The notes under the pieces: model-generated
The model's input: the letters and a program-made list of their open reading frames with translations, nothing else
What the model was told of the DNA's origin: nothing
Database searches by the model: none
Part shown: one piece after another, positions 1-10,314 of the stretch
How positions within the stretch are numbered: position 1 is the first letter of the stretch
Layout: every line of letters begins with the position of its first letter
Assembly (NCBI RefSeq): GCF_001316265.1
Contig: NZ_BBDN01000002.1
Coordinates: 62,001 to 126,000 of the forward strand
Direction of reading: 5' to 3'
Length of the DNA stretch: 64,000 bases
DNA from: Vulcanisaeta sp. JCM 16159
GTDB taxonomy: Archaea > Thermoproteota > Thermoprotei > Thermoproteales > Thermocladiaceae
Translations under genes and position numbers: made by a program

Positions 1-744
1 TAACCTCCTAACTATGAAGTTAAGGTCCCCCTTCGAATTTAGGCGAGGAACGGCAAACAACGCCAATCCCTTAGCCCCAGCTCTACCACCCTCCGGTCTC
101 GCTGATGTCAATGCAATGTCGGCCAACCCAACCCCACTGGCGAAGTACTTATCGCCGTAAAGCCTCCATAAATCACCATCTCTTTTGGCAATCGTAGCAT
201 TAGCACCTAGATCGCTGCCTCCCTGCACCTCCGTGAACCACGTGGCGCCGAAATTAATTGGGCGCTCATCGCCAATCAGCCTCGGTATGTACCTCCTCAG
301 TTCATCATTACCATACTTATATAGTGCGTATGCCGTCTGGATTGTTATGGTGATTATACAGTAAAGACCTGGGTCTGATACTAGGAACCCCATTGCGTAG
401 TGTTCATGCCAACTACCGCCATGATATGGAGGCTTGTTTATGCCGAAATCGAGCACCAACTTCTCAATAGCCCATCTCTCAACCGGATTCAGCCAAACCC
501 TATCGACCCTATTACCATTGATATCCCACATAATATGCCTAGGTCTCGAAACCTTATCCACATAATCAGTAATTTCAAGTAAATCACGGCCGGCAAAAAT
601 CCCTAATTCACTAAAGGAAGGAACCTTACCAATAAAATACTGGAGAAACCGCTGTAATGGCTTATCAATGTCATAAACATTCATACCATAGATATTGGAC
701 AGAAAACCATACACGTCTATATTGTTTTCGAGATAATTTGACAT
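1..744 (-). CDS. Acyl-CoA dehydrogenase (AidB/ACAD-like), 3' end outside window
   Basis: The minus strand is open from ATG at 744 to the left edge, giving 248 codons. The middle contains SWHEHYAMGFLVSDPGLYC and then ATWFTEVQGGSDLGAN, which matches the substrate/FAD-binding core of acyl-CoA dehydrogenases (usual form 'T.P..GSD'). The long N-terminal extension before the core resembles the AidB-type subfamily. Expected role: FAD-dependent alpha,beta-dehydrogenation of an acyl-CoA. It is followed downstream by a TetR gene and further upstream in the same orientation by an acyl-CoA ligase and a condensing enzyme, which fits fatty or branched-acid catabolism. The catalytic C-terminal half lies beyond the window, so the subfamily is not certain. 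Confidence 0.8.
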   Translation of the reverse strand, partial: MSNYLENNIDVYGFLSNIYGMNVYDIDKPLQRFLQYFIGKVPSFSELGIFAGRDLLEITDYVDKVSRPRHIMWDINGNRVDRVWLNPVERWAIEKLVLDFGINKPPYHGGSWHEHYAMGFLVSDPGLYCIITITIQTAYALYKYGNDELRRYIPRLIGDERPINFGATWFTEVQGGSDLGANATIAKRDGDLWRLYGDKYFASGVGLADIALTSARPEGGRAGAKGLALFAVPRLNSKGDLNFIVRRL

Positions 745-826
745 ACATTATTATTTAATATAATTCTCTTATAAAGTTTACCTTTATTATAGTGCATAAG
801 CAAATATATACTTTATATTGAAGATA

Positions 827-1423
827 TCAACAGCTACACTCAGGATTTAATATCCTCTCAAGTATCCTATTTACCTCATTAATTACATAACTAGGTATCT
901 TACTATCTACCCATAGAATATATCGTTTAGCTATAAAATCAGCAATGCCCATTAGGGCGAAGGAAAGCACCTCTGGTCATATCTAGCTATCTCATTCCTA
1001 TTCATAGCTTCTACCAACCTCATGGAATATCTTTCAGAAAGTTTCATGTAATGCCACTTATAAATTTCAATATTATTCGATTCAGCCTCTATTAATATTT
1101 TATAAAGATACTGATTATGGTACATCCAATCAAAGAACGCTTCAAACCCCCTCTTCTCTATTGATACCCTATTAGAAAGTCCTGAGGTACTTAATGTTAA
1201 GTAGTGTCTCATATCCTTATTTATTCGTTTAATGAGTTCTACCAATAACTCATCCTTATTATTAAAGTAGAAGTAAAAAAAAGCCCATGTGATACGCCAG
1301 CCCTCGATGTTATTTCATCAATTGACGCATCGTTAAATCCTTTCTCAGCTATTACGGCTATGGCAGCACTTAATATCTTATTTAATGACTCCTCTCCCTC
1401 TTTGTTTTCGGAGAATACTTCAT
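827..1423 (-). CDS. TetR-family transcriptional regulator, frameshifted
   Basis: Read across three frame changes, the N-terminus gives a TetR helix-turn-helix: ILSAAIAVIAEKGFNDASID, then EITSRAGVSHG and L(F)YFYFNNKDELL. The C-terminal part is an all-helical ligand domain ending NPECSC. One break sits in a run of eight A (plus strand about 1276-1283), where nine would restore YFYFNNKDELL. A second is near 955-965 and a third near the start, where ATG 1423 opens a different frame from the HTH. Lying between acyl-CoA genes, it probably senses an acyl-CoA and controls them, as FadR/TetR proteins do; that role is inference. Sequence error is more likely than a pseudogene. Confidence 0.75.
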
Positions 1424-1469
1424 GTTTTATTTATCAATAAAACAACGCAATTTAAATTTTGCAAGAAAA

Positions 1470-2455
1470 TTATTTAACGCGTTGAAGCACCGTGGCACCC
1501 CATGTCCAACCAGTTCCCGCTGCAACCAAAACTATGATACTACCCTTTCTGACTTTACCGCTTTGTTCCGCTAACCATAATGATAAGAATGGGTCCACAG
1601 CCTGCATGTGCCCGTAATTCTCAAGGTAAATCGATTTATCAGAAGACACGCCTAATTCTCTTAGTATTCTATCATGGAATGACCTCTTCATATGAAGTAT
1701 TGCAAAATAATCAACATCATTTATGGTAAGGCCACTTCTCTCCAGGGCATTCTTTATAACATATAAGAAATTCCTTAATGAAATCTCCTCAAAGCTCTTG
1801 TTAAAATCCTCATTCCTATTAACCTGTAGTAAATATCCCTGGTTATAATCATTTATGAATCTCTCACCAAGCCTTTGATACACAACATTAGAGAATCTTC
1901 CATCAGTTATTATTGAGCTTTCAAGAACTTCGTACTTTCCATCAACATTACTCAACAAAACCGCAGCGGCCCCGTCCGAGAAATCATACATGAATGTTGA
2001 GGCCTTATCTCTGTAATTAACTATCATGCTTTGCTTTGTTGCACTAACTAGTAATATGTAAGAGTCCTCATCCTTTATGGCTAATCTTGGTTTCAATAAG
2101 TCAAGCGCGACAATACTACTAACGCACTGCATTGATACGTCAACACCATAGGCATTACTTAAGCAAATGGCCTATTACGTCAGGCGCCACATCCCATACG
2201 TACTTATCCTTAAAGTCAGAACCTGCATATACGACTAAATCAATCTTTAAGTTACCATACTTGCTCATTAATTTTTTTAGCAACGAGCTTCGCCATATCA
2301 GAAACGGACAATGACTTCTCAATGGGTTTCCTACTAATACCCAGTTTATCCCTCACAACCCAATCAGGCAAGCCTGTCTCCAGGGACAATTGTTTATAAT
2401 CAACGTATGTACTTGGTATATATAATTCATAATCTACGATATAAGCCTTCCTCAT
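1470..2455 (-). CDS. KAS III-family condensing enzyme (thiolase fold), frameshifted
   Basis: Begins at ATG 2455 with KAYIVDYELYIPSTYVDYK and KLGISRKPI, the usual opening of FabH/HMG-CoA-synthase-like enzymes. It passes through two frame changes (near the poly-T run at about 2270 and near 2160) and then carries the nucleophile region VDVSMQCVSS. Further on are AILHMKRSFHDRILRELGV (position of the FabH catalytic His) and ENYGHMQAVDPFLSLWLA with a C-terminal GTGWTWGA. The usual FabH Asn in 'GN(T)SAAS' is His here. It lies 6 bp downstream of the acyl-CoA ligase stop, so the two are probably co-transcribed. Likely reaction: Claisen condensation or acyl transfer from an acyl-CoA; substrate unknown. 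Confidence 0.7.
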
Positions 2456-2461
2456 AAATAA

Positions 2462-3893
2462 TCACGAAGTATCGAGTATGTCTTTAAAGCCATCCCTTAA
2501 ATATCTCTCACGTAACTCCCTTTTTGAAATCTTACCAATCTGTGTCTTTGGGATCTCCCTAACGAATATTATACGCTTTGGTACTTTGTATGATGCCAGG
2601 ACTTTCTTAAGATCTCTCTTTACATCATCCTCAGTCACCTTAAAACCAGGCTTTTTAACTGCAATTGCAATAACAGCCTCCCCCCAATGTTCATCCGCCC
2701 CAAACACGGCCGCATCATCTATATACGGTAGTTGCTTTAGTGCCACCTCAACCTCTGTTGAATATACATTCTCACCTCCAGTCTTAATCATGTCCTTCTT
2801 TCTATCGAGGAATGAGAAGTCGCCTTCATTATCGACGGTGAATAAGTCGCCGGTCATTAGATAACCATCGCTCGTGAATGGATTTTCACCGGGTCTATTC
2901 CAATAACCCTTGAATACGTGGGGTCCCTTTATTAATAGTTCTCCATCACTTGACAGTCTCATTTCAATAAAGAGAAGGGGTTTTCCCACCGACATTAATT
3001 TATCCTTATAACGTTCTGGCGATATGTAAAAGTTATTGGGACCCGCCTCCGTTAATCCATAGCCCTGAAATAGCCTATAGCCCTTATCAATAAAGCGTTT
3101 AGCTACATTTGGCAGCAATGGTCCACCACCACTTATAAATAACACATGAGAAAGGTCAACCCTATCAAAGAGAGGCGACTTACTTATGGAATCAAGCATT
3201 GTTGGCACGCCCATGTATACTGTGCACTTTTCCCTGGCCAAGGTCTCTATTGTCCAATCAGCATCGAATTTATCAGTATCAGGTAAAACGACACGTCCAC
3301 CAACTAATAATAAGGGCATCATTAATACATTCCACCCACCGGTATGATAAAGAGGTAGTGAAACGAGGGTACAATCACTCCTCGTTAAACCCCATGACAG
3401 CACTGTTATTATGGCGTTCCATAATATGGATCCTTCATGAATCATCGCGCCCTTAGGAGGTCCCGTGGTTCCACCCGTGTATAATATCATAGCGATTTCG
3501 TTAAGGTTCATTCTATACTCATACCTATACTCATCGTACGCCTCCTTAAGTACTTCATCCATTCTTACGCCCTCATTGAAGTAATCATCTATTACGAGCG
3601 ATGGATTAACATCATTAATCACAAATTTTAGGAAGTCCTGCCCAAGCCTTGGATTTACGGGCACTAATACCGCCCCTATTTTCCTTAACGCAAAAAAATA
3701 ATGCTACATGGTATAATGGCGATTTTACGAGGGTGACCACCCTATCACTAGGTTTAACACCCAGCCTATGCAGTGCGAAGGCGACCTTATTCGATAAGGA
3801 CTCAAGCTGGGAGTATGTGTAGGATTTATCTCCTACCTTAATGGCTATTGAGTCCTCAATTCTAGCCCTATGCTTAAGTAAGCTCTCAAGCAT
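2462..3893 (-). CDS. AMP-dependent acyl-CoA synthetase/ligase, one frameshift
   Basis: ANL-superfamily enzyme. The P-loop-like motif is ILYTGGTTGPPKGAMI, the adenylate motif is FQGYGLTEAG, the hinge is LMTGDLF...DRKKDMIKTGGENVYS, and the C-terminal Lys is in PKTQIGKISKRELRE. The N-terminal piece (3615-3893, MLESLLKHRARIEDSIAIKV) and the main piece (up to 3664) are in different frames. The break is in the A-rich stretch at about 3690-3700, where ALFF should continue into VPVNPRL. Together they give about 477 residues, normal for the family. It activates a carboxylic acid to its CoA thioester through an acyl-adenylate. The ATG at 3893 directly follows the hydrolase stop, indicating an operon. 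Confidence 0.88.
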
Positions 3894-3894
3894 T

Positions 3895-4743
3895 TTAGAT
3901 CACCATGGGCTCCTTTGATGGTTTAAATGTGCCGTTAATAACCTCATTTATGAAGTTAAGAACTAACCTATTATAGTCGTCGGCACGTTCGATGATTGCT
4001 AAATGACCTGCCCCCCTTAGTATAACGAGTTTACTATTAGGTATTAATTGATTCATTATGTGGGAATTCTCGGGATTAACCACGTAATCCTCATCCCCAG
4101 TCACTATAAATGTTGGAACAGTTATTACCGGCAACTTATCCTTAAAGTCGAATGTTAATACTGCAGCCAATTGATTATTATATGCCTTTGGGTCCTCCTC
4201 AAACCTCATCCTCAAATCCACAATACGTTCAACTTCATCCCTATGCATCTCAAAGAAGCTTCTAGAAAATGCCACCTTCATCCTCTCAATAAGCATCTGC
4301 CTTCTATCAAGGTTAGGATTAGGAGGCTGCAATAATACTTCAAGGGCCTCCTTACTTGGCGGTAATGATTTAATGCCGAAATTTGTCTCACCAAGAATTA
4401 GACCTTTAACTCTACCTGGGTTCTTATATGCGAAGTACATAGCTATCATACCGCCCATTGAGACACCCCATATAAACGCCTTGTCTATTGATAAATAATT
4501 CATGAGATCCTCAAGATCATTTGAAAAATCATCCATGGTATATGGTTTATCGGGCCTTGAGGATAATCCAGCCCCTCTATTATCATATATTATTAATTTC
4601 ACGTAGTTAGCAAGCGTTCTTTGTTTAATCCACATCCAATTAGCGTAGCCTAAACCTTCGATTAATATTAATGGTTCCCCCTCTCCATCAACTTCGTAGT
4701 ATATTGACGTTCCATCTCTTGTAATTGCATAACCACTCCTCAT
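3895..4743 (-). CDS. Alpha/beta hydrolase
   Basis: Intact 282-residue alpha/beta-hydrolase. The oxyanion-hole/strand region is LILIEGLGYANWMW, the nucleophile elbow is FIWGVSMGGMIAMYFA (Ser), the acid region is VPTFIVTGDEDYVVNPE (Asp), and the base is VILRGAGHLAIIERAD (His). No signal peptide is visible, so it should be cytoplasmic. It sits between an MFS transporter (9 bp upstream) and the acyl-CoA ligase (3-bp gap). This fits release of a carboxylic acid from an imported ester or lactone before CoA activation; substrate is inference. It also resembles 3-oxoadipate enol-lactonase-like and non-haem haloperoxidase-like proteins. Confidence 0.82.
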   Translation of the reverse strand: MRSGYAITRDGTSIYYEVDGEGEPLILIEGLGYANWMWIKQRTLANYVKLIIYDNRGAGLSSRPDKPYTMDDFSNDLEDLMNYLSIDKAFIWGVSMGGMIAMYFAYKNPGRVKGLILGETNFGIKSLPPSKEALEVLLQPPNPNLDRRQMLIERMKVAFSRSFFEMHRDEVERIVDLRMRFEEDPKAYNNQLAAVLTFDFKDKLPVITVPTFIVTGDEDYVVNPENSHIMNQLIPNSKLVILRGAGHLAIIERADDYNRLVLNFINEVINGTFKPSKEPMVI

Positions 4744-4752
4744 ATTATCCCC

Positions 4753-6133
4753 TCAGTCAGAAACTTGTTCAAGCCTTAATTTAGTTGTTCTCGGACCGGT
4801 GAGTACTATCGATGTTGCGATGATCTCAAATATGCCAAGTAATACGAAGGTCCACACACCGGTGCTAAGCGGTTTTAATGGATTAAAGACGAGGTAAATT
4901 ATGAAGGGAACAACGGCACCACCAAGGTGACCAACCCCGTCGGCTAAGGCGAATCCACTTGCTCTAGCCTTGTTGGGAATAATTCAGCGGTATATGTATA
5001 GGCAGGTACGGCGAATGCGGTTGCGAAGGCGCCCAGGAATGCGCCTATTGTTAGTACTATTGGTGAACGTATAGCAACCGCAACAGCGTATAGGAACACC
5101 GCGAGCGTGGCTATACTAAAGGCTGATGCAACAAGGTATTTCCTTTCCCACTTATCGGCTATGGGCGCCATGGACAAGGCACCAACTATATAACCAATAC
5201 TACCCAGCGCTATGTACCAGGTGGCTGTCGTGAACGTAAAGCCTGCAGCCACAAAAATGTATGGTGCGAATCCAATCACCCCGTATGCTAGCATGTAATC
5301 AAAGAACCAGAATAGGATAGCCATTATGAGCCTAGGCCCATACTTTCTATTGAATAATTCGGCAGTTGGAAACTTCGTTAGTACCTTTTCAGGGAGTGGC
5401 GGTGGAACTGGCGGTAATGGCTTAATCCTTCTCTCAACAAAATCTTCAAGCATCTTAACGACTCTCTCTGCCTCATCGATCTTACCCTTTATTGTAAGCC
5501 ACCTGGGGCTTTCCGGCATTAAGTATCTTAGTGGTACTATCGCTGCGGCAACAAGCGCGCCAAGCCCAAATAACCACCTCCAGCCTATTGGTGATATTGG
5601 TATCAAGGCAAATGCTATAAATGGTGTTACTGCGAAGCCCAGGCGCCTGCTAGGTATGTGAATTGAACCATCTTGCCTCTAATGTAGGCAGGCGTTATCT
5701 CCGATATGTATGTATTTATTATAGCTATTTCAGCTCCAATGCCCATACCCGTTATTAACCTACTTACTATCAAAACTATAGCATTAGTTGATAAGGCACT
5801 ACCAAGAGAACCAACGGCAATTAATATGGCATTGGTTATTAACCCCCACCTACGCCCCCAATAATCGCTTATCGTCGCCACGAAATAGGCACCAATTATA
5901 TAACTAAACAGTGAAGCAGAGACTGCTTCACTAATCTCTAGCCTGGTCATTTTTAATTGTTGAACCATGGGTGAAACTATAGCGAATGATAATGTTAGTA
6001 TATCATAAAACGCAAAGAAGTAACCAAGCCCAATAATGACCATCCAAGAAACTGGGTAGGGCCTTATGGGGAGTCTATCTATTCTGGCTCGAAGTTCACC
6101 AAGCTTAAGCTCTTTATCTGACACTTGACCCAC
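4753..6133 (-). CDS. MFS transporter (sugar/aromatic-acid symporter type), frameshifted
   Basis: A 12-helix major facilitator protein. The N-terminal half (5627-6133) has YFVATISDYWGRRWG, the MFS motif A variant, and GMGIGAEIAIINTYISE. The second half has RYLMPESPRWL, a motif typical of the sugar/aromatic-acid porters, and ends TYTAELFPTR. It changes frame near 5606-5640 and near 4950, then continues through two more hydrophobic helices to a stop at 4753. About 460 residues after correction. It heads the operon with the hydrolase, ligase and condensing enzyme, so it probably imports their substrate. Confidence 0.82.
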
Positions 6134-6346
6134 CTGTCAAATTATACTGCAATACTCTATTTAAGAATAGACATTAATAAAATTATAAATAAAATATACG
6201 AAAAATAAAATAAGGTCTTTATGCTCATTATATTATGATCATTGAAGACTTGAATATAATTTATTATATCGGGCGTAATAAAGCATTTATTTTTAAATAT
6301 CTTCTTTTTATTTCATAGTATAATTTACATACTTTATAAAATTTCT

Positions 6347-6358
6347 ATTTTTATAAGC
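6347..6358 (+). promoter_or_regulatory. TATA-box promoter of the acylase gene
   Basis: The T-rich stretch ends in TTTTTATAAGC about 30 nt before the ATG at 6383. At this spacing an archaeal transcript would begin at or next to the start codon, so the mRNA is probably leaderless. The flanking 250 bp (6134-6382) is very AT-rich and divides two divergent genes; I see no other feature there. Confidence 0.5.
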
Positions 6359-6382
6359 TTAGCCTTAATCGTTAAATATTGT

Positions 6383-8989
6383 ATGGCTGTATCGATTTAT
6401 GTAAAGTTTGGCTTAGCGTTAGTTGGCTTGGTTTTAGTTGTGGTTTTGTTGAGTGTTCCTATTAGTATTATGGCACCGCTTGGGCAGGTTCTTAACCCAG
6501 GTACTGGCATCTGGAGTAGTGTTTCTCCTCCCTCCAGTGTTGGTTGCCATAGCAGTGTTATAACGCTTAATGGTAGTTCCGCGGCTGTTGTTGTCTGTAT
6601 AACTCCCGATGGCTTCATTAGGATTGCCTCCAACGAGACTTGGGCCGTGTTTTATGAGGAGGGTTACCTAACGGCTGAGTATAGGCTTGCCCAGATTTAT
6701 TTCATGGCAATGATGAGTATGGGTAACCTATCATCAATGCTGGGTCCATCGGTACTTCCCAGCGATGAGTTCTTCAGAACATTATTAACGCCGCAGGTTA
6801 CTCAGGAAATAGTAAACTCACTAAATAAGTCAGGCTTCACCTATGAGGCGCTGTATTATTATGTACTCGGCGTGAATGCCTATGTTAATTCCCTGACCCC
6901 AAGTAGGATACCAATAATATTTAAGGTACTTGGATTCAGGCCACCTCCATGGACCATGAAGGATACCTTCGCCATACAGCAATTGCTCACGTGGTCATTG
7001 AGTGGGTCGGCTGATCAATTACCGTTCACCGTGGCCCTCATTAAAATGCCACCGCAGGTCATTTATGCGTTTTACCCTGCGTACCCATCATCAATTCAAT
7101 ACCCTGTATATCCCAAGGAATGGAACCCAGGCATTTACAACACCGCAGGGGACATGAACTACCTAGACCTATACTCATTGAATCCACTGCCTCCCGGCAT
7201 TACAAAACAGGAGTTTCTTAACGCTATTGATGAGGCAATAAAGTTCTATATTGAGGGTGATACGGCGTTCAGAGACTCATTAGCTAGTAAACTCCTACCT
7301 GGCATAAACCCATTCGAGCACTTAGTAATAGGTTTAACCGATGAGGGCAGCAATAATTGGGTGGCTTTATCGCCAAATGGGCAGGCATTTCTGGCAAATG
7401 ACCCTCACTTAACAACCACGGTACCATCCATATGGATTGGGTTCCAATTGGTTGGGCCTGGCATGAATGTCGTTGGTGTCGTTTTTCCTGGGGTGCCCGG
7501 TGTAATACTCGGCCATAACCCATACGTTGCCTGGGGCGCCACGGATGCCGAGCCTCAGGTGGTTTATTACTACGTGGAGGTCACAAGCCCAGACCACCCA
7601 GGTGAGTATTACTATGATGGTTCCTGGTTACCCTTTGAGGTTATTCACGAGGAGATCTATGTTAAGGGTGTTGGTTATGTGCCATATAATGTCTATCTTG
7701 CACGCAATGGTGTGGTAATTGCAAATTACAGTAATGTGATTATAGTTATGAATTGGACCGGTATGTACCCAACAGATGAGGGCGCGACATTCCTGTACTT
7801 CGACATTGCGAGGAACCTATCGGACTTCCTCAATGCCCTATCTTACTTCAAGGTCGGTATTCAGAACTTTGCGTATGCCGATAGGTACGGCAATATTGGA
7901 ATATTTGCCTGGGGGTTATACCCAATCGTCATGGGTGGTGACCCAAGGGCTGTCATGCTCGGTAATGGGTCATACGACTGGGTCGGTTTCATACCAACTC
8001 AATACCAGCCCTACGTACTAAACCCACCCTCGCACTTCGCATTATCGGCAAATGAAATACTCGTATCACCCAACTACCCGTACTACGTGGGTTGGGTATT
8101 CGAAAGCGGCTTCAGGGCTGACGAGATTTACACATTACTATCGCAGTTCGAGGACGAGGGCAACATAACCTACGCATCAATGGAGGCCATACAACTCAAT
8201 GTACATGATTACTCCACCAACCTATTCCTACCACCACTACTCAATGCACTATCCACGCATCTAAGCCAACTAACGCCAATCGAGGTCGAGGCATACGAGC
8301 TATTGAGGAATTGGAATGGCGACTTCACGACCAACTCCGCCGCAGCAACGATATACTACTTCTGGCTTTGGAATTACTTAAACGACACATTCATGCCCTG
8401 GTTCCAGTACTACAACATAACGCCAGCCGACGGCTTAGGCCAGTTCTCACTATTCCTAGGCCCGGACGCGGCATTCCATGGGCCATTAGTGCTGGACCTA
8501 GCAAATTGGACTAATAATTACCCAAACATTCAGTGGTTTGATGATCCATTAACGGGCCAAGAGAGGAATGCCACAATCGTCATGTTGCTGGCATTCAACC
8601 AAACAATAACGGAGTTAATGCATGAACTCGGTCCAAACCCATCAACCTGGTACTGGGGAAGGGTGCATTACAGGGAGTTAACAAGTCTCTTCGGTATAAA
8701 TGCGTTGTCCGTCGGTCCATTCCCAGCACCTGGTGATTGCAATACCATTAATGCGGCCTACGGCCTAATATCTAATGAAGGACCGAGCTGGCGCCAGATA
8801 GTCGACATGGCAAATCCACTCACTGGCGTTGGTGTTTACCCAGGTGGTATTTCGGAGAATCCACTAAGCCCGTTTTATAACGATACGACTGAGTACTGGC
8901 TCGTTGGTCAATACTACACGTTAATACCGCCCGGCTTACCGCAATACTTCTACTATCTATACCTACCGAACGCATCGTTGCCAGGGTGA
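6383..8989 (+). CDS. Penicillin acylase-family Ntn hydrolase, exported
   Basis: An 868-residue protein. The N-terminus is one hydrophobic segment (FGLALVGLVLVVVLLSVPI), a signal anchor or signal peptide. The alpha chain carries EEGYLTAEYRLAQIYFM. The autocatalytic site is DEGSNNWVAL near residue 323; in this family the Ser after Gly becomes the N-terminal nucleophile of the beta chain. It is followed by FLANDPHLTTTVPSIWI, a conserved beta-chain start. Length fits penicillin acylase/acyl-homoserine-lactone acylase precursors. It should hydrolyse amides outside the cell; the substrate cannot be told from sequence. It is rich in Asn, Tyr and Pro, as usual for exported proteins of acidophilic archaea. 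The stop overlaps the start of the next gene (TGATG). Confidence 0.9.
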   Translation: MAVSIYVKFGLALVGLVLVVVLLSVPISIMAPLGQVLNPGTGIWSSVSPPSSVGCHSSVITLNGSSAAVVVCITPDGFIRIASNETWAVFYEEGYLTAEYRLAQIYFMAMMSMGNLSSMLGPSVLPSDEFFRTLLTPQVTQEIVNSLNKSGFTYEALYYYVLGVNAYVNSLTPSRIPIIFKVLGFRPPPWTMKDTFAIQQLLTWSLSGSADQLPFTVALIKMPPQVIYAFYPAYPSSIQYPVYPKEWNPGIYNTAGDMNYLDLYSLNPLPPGITKQEFLNAIDEAIKFYIEGDTAFRDSLASKLLPGINPFEHLVIGLTDEGSNNWVALSPNGQAFLANDPHLTTTVPSIWIGFQLVGPGMNVVGVVFPGVPGVILGHNPYVAWGATDAEPQVVYYYVEVTSPDHPGEYYYDGSWLPFEVIHEEIYVKGVGYVPYNVYLARNGVVIANYSNVIIVMNWTGMYPTDEGATFLYFDIARNLSDFLNALSYFKVGIQNFAYADRYGNIGIFAWGLYPIVMGGDPRAVMLGNGSYDWVGFIPTQYQPYVLNPPSHFALSANEILVSPNYPYYVGWVFESGFRADEIYTLLSQFEDEGNITYASMEAIQLNVHDYSTNLFLPPLLNALSTHLSQLTPIEVEAYELLRNWNGDFTTNSAAATIYYFWLWNYLNDTFMPWFQYYNITPADGLGQFSLFLGPDAAFHGPLVLDLANWTNNYPNIQWFDDPLTGQERNATIVMLLAFNQTITELMHELGPNPSTWYWGRVHYRELTSLFGINALSVGPFPAPGDCNTINAAYGLISNEGPSWRQIVDMANPLTGVGVYPGGISENPLSPFYNDTTEYWLVGQYYTLIPPGLPQYFYYLYLPNASLPG

Positions 8990-9331
8990 TGGGCATGGCC
9001 ATGAGTTACACGACTCGTTTCTGGACCCTGTTCATCATTAACCTAGTTATTTCATTTGCATTAGCATATGCGGGTTATTGGTTATTAATAGCTGCGCTAG
9101 GGTTAATAATCGGTTACGTCCTAAACTCCGATAAGGCATCATCAGCGTTCATCTGCACAGGCGTGTCCGTTCATAGGCGTCTTAGTCGTTATTTTCATGA
9201 ATCCGTATGCGATATATGACGGTGAGGTAACCGCTGCAATAATCGGATTACCATATAGCATCATTGGCTCAATAATACTCCTAATAATAACGTTATTAAT
9301 AGCCCTCGCACTATCAGGCTCGGCGGACTGA
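8989..9331 (+). CDS. Small membrane protein, frameshifted
   Basis: Starts at the ATG overlapping the acylase stop. The first part has two hydrophobic segments (TLFIINLVISFALAYAGYW, LLIAALGLIIGYVL). After a frame change near 9150-9170 a second part has two more (GVLVVIFMNP, SIIGSIILLIITLLIALAL) and ends SGSAD. The product would be about 113 residues with roughly four membrane helices. No family recognised. The overlap suggests co-expression with the exported acylase. Confidence 0.55.
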
Positions 9332-9538
9332 TTGGCCACTATATACGTAAAATAACCAAGCACTGACTTACTACCCTAAAATTTATGGTCATTATCATTA
9401 AGTATTATTCATGACACCGCAATTAACTTCTTCAATATCGTCAGTTGTTATTTTCCTTCATAATCTATAAGTCGCCCATTTCTTACTGCTGGCTTCGTAA
9501 TGTCCATACCTGCCTACATACGTGCATTACTCAATTCA

Positions 9539-10309
9539 CTAAATCAAGTCGCCATGCCTCCCCATTCCCTCCTTAAATTTCCTTACCCCTTCATATATCT
9601 CGCCTGTCCTTATTGACTTCAGCCCGTAATTCATCTCAATAATTAAGCCTTCACTCAATGGCTTGTCCAAACCCTCGTACACGGCAAGCCTATCATTCCT
9701 AAGGGTTTCCTGGGGATACTTACTTATCAATTCTGCAATCTCAATGGCTTTATCAATGGCCTTACCCTCATCAACCAGGTAACTAACCAAACCCCATTGG
9801 TAAGCCTCCTCAGCACTTATCAACCGCCCAGTCAGTATTAAGTCAAGAGCCCTACCAAGTCCAATAATTCTAGCAAGTCTTTGTGTGCCACCGTCCACAA
9901 GAGGAACACCAAACCTCCTCTCCAGAAAGCCGAACTTAGCGGTTTTATCGGCAACCCGAATATCGGCCCATAGGGCGATTTCCAAGCCACCGGCCACGCA
10001 GTAACCACTAACCGCGGCTATGACAGGCTTGGAGAGCCTAAGTCTCGTGAAGCCCAGCGGCCCCTCGGAATTAGACACCCTGTTTATCAACCTATCAATG
10101 TCATATAGGTCAGCCCCAGAGCTAAAGTTACCGCCGGCCCCAGTTATCACACCAACGTAAAGGTCAGGATTATTATCAAAATACGTCCAAGCCCTGTAAA
10201 GCTCCTCAGCCGTGTCGGCGTCAATGGCGTTCCTACGCTCAGGCCTATTAATGGTGACTATGAAGATACGACCCCTCTCCTCAACAACGATATTCCTATA
10301 ACTCATCAT
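9539..10309 (-). CDS. Enoyl-CoA hydratase/isomerase family protein
   Basis: Crotonase-fold protein of about 256 residues. The N-terminus is VTINRPERRNAIDADTAEEL, the first oxyanion-hole loop is GNFSSGADLYDI, and the second is AVSGYCVAGGLEIALWADIR. FLERRFGVPLVDGG and the C-terminal KFKEGMGR are also typical. It hydrates enoyl-CoA or carries out a related crotonase reaction in acyl-CoA breakdown. ATG 10309 is chosen over upstream GTG/TTG codons because it lies just past the stop of the upstream FAD oxidase, giving a close operon pair. In the second oxyanion segment, Glu (GGLEIALWADI) matches one catalytic Glu position of hydratases. Confidence 0.88.
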   Translation of the reverse strand: MMSYRNIVVEERGRIFIVTINRPERRNAIDADTAEELYRAWTYFDNNPDLYVGVITGAGGNFSSGADLYDIDRLINRVSNSEGPLGFTRLRLSKPVIAAVSGYCVAGGLEIALWADIRVADKTAKFGFLERRFGVPLVDGGTQRLARIIGLGRALDLILTGRLISAEEAYQWGLVSYLVDEGKAIDKAIEIAELISKYPQETLRNDRLAVYEGLDKPLSEGLIIEMNYGLKSIRTGEIYEGVRKFKEGMGRHGDLI

Positions 10310-10314
10310 CCAAC

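Noticed and set aside
2478-2864. Long open frame on the plus strand opposite the acyl-CoA ligase
   Set aside because: It is the antisense shadow of conserved ligase motifs, with no start context and Ser/Leu-rich content.
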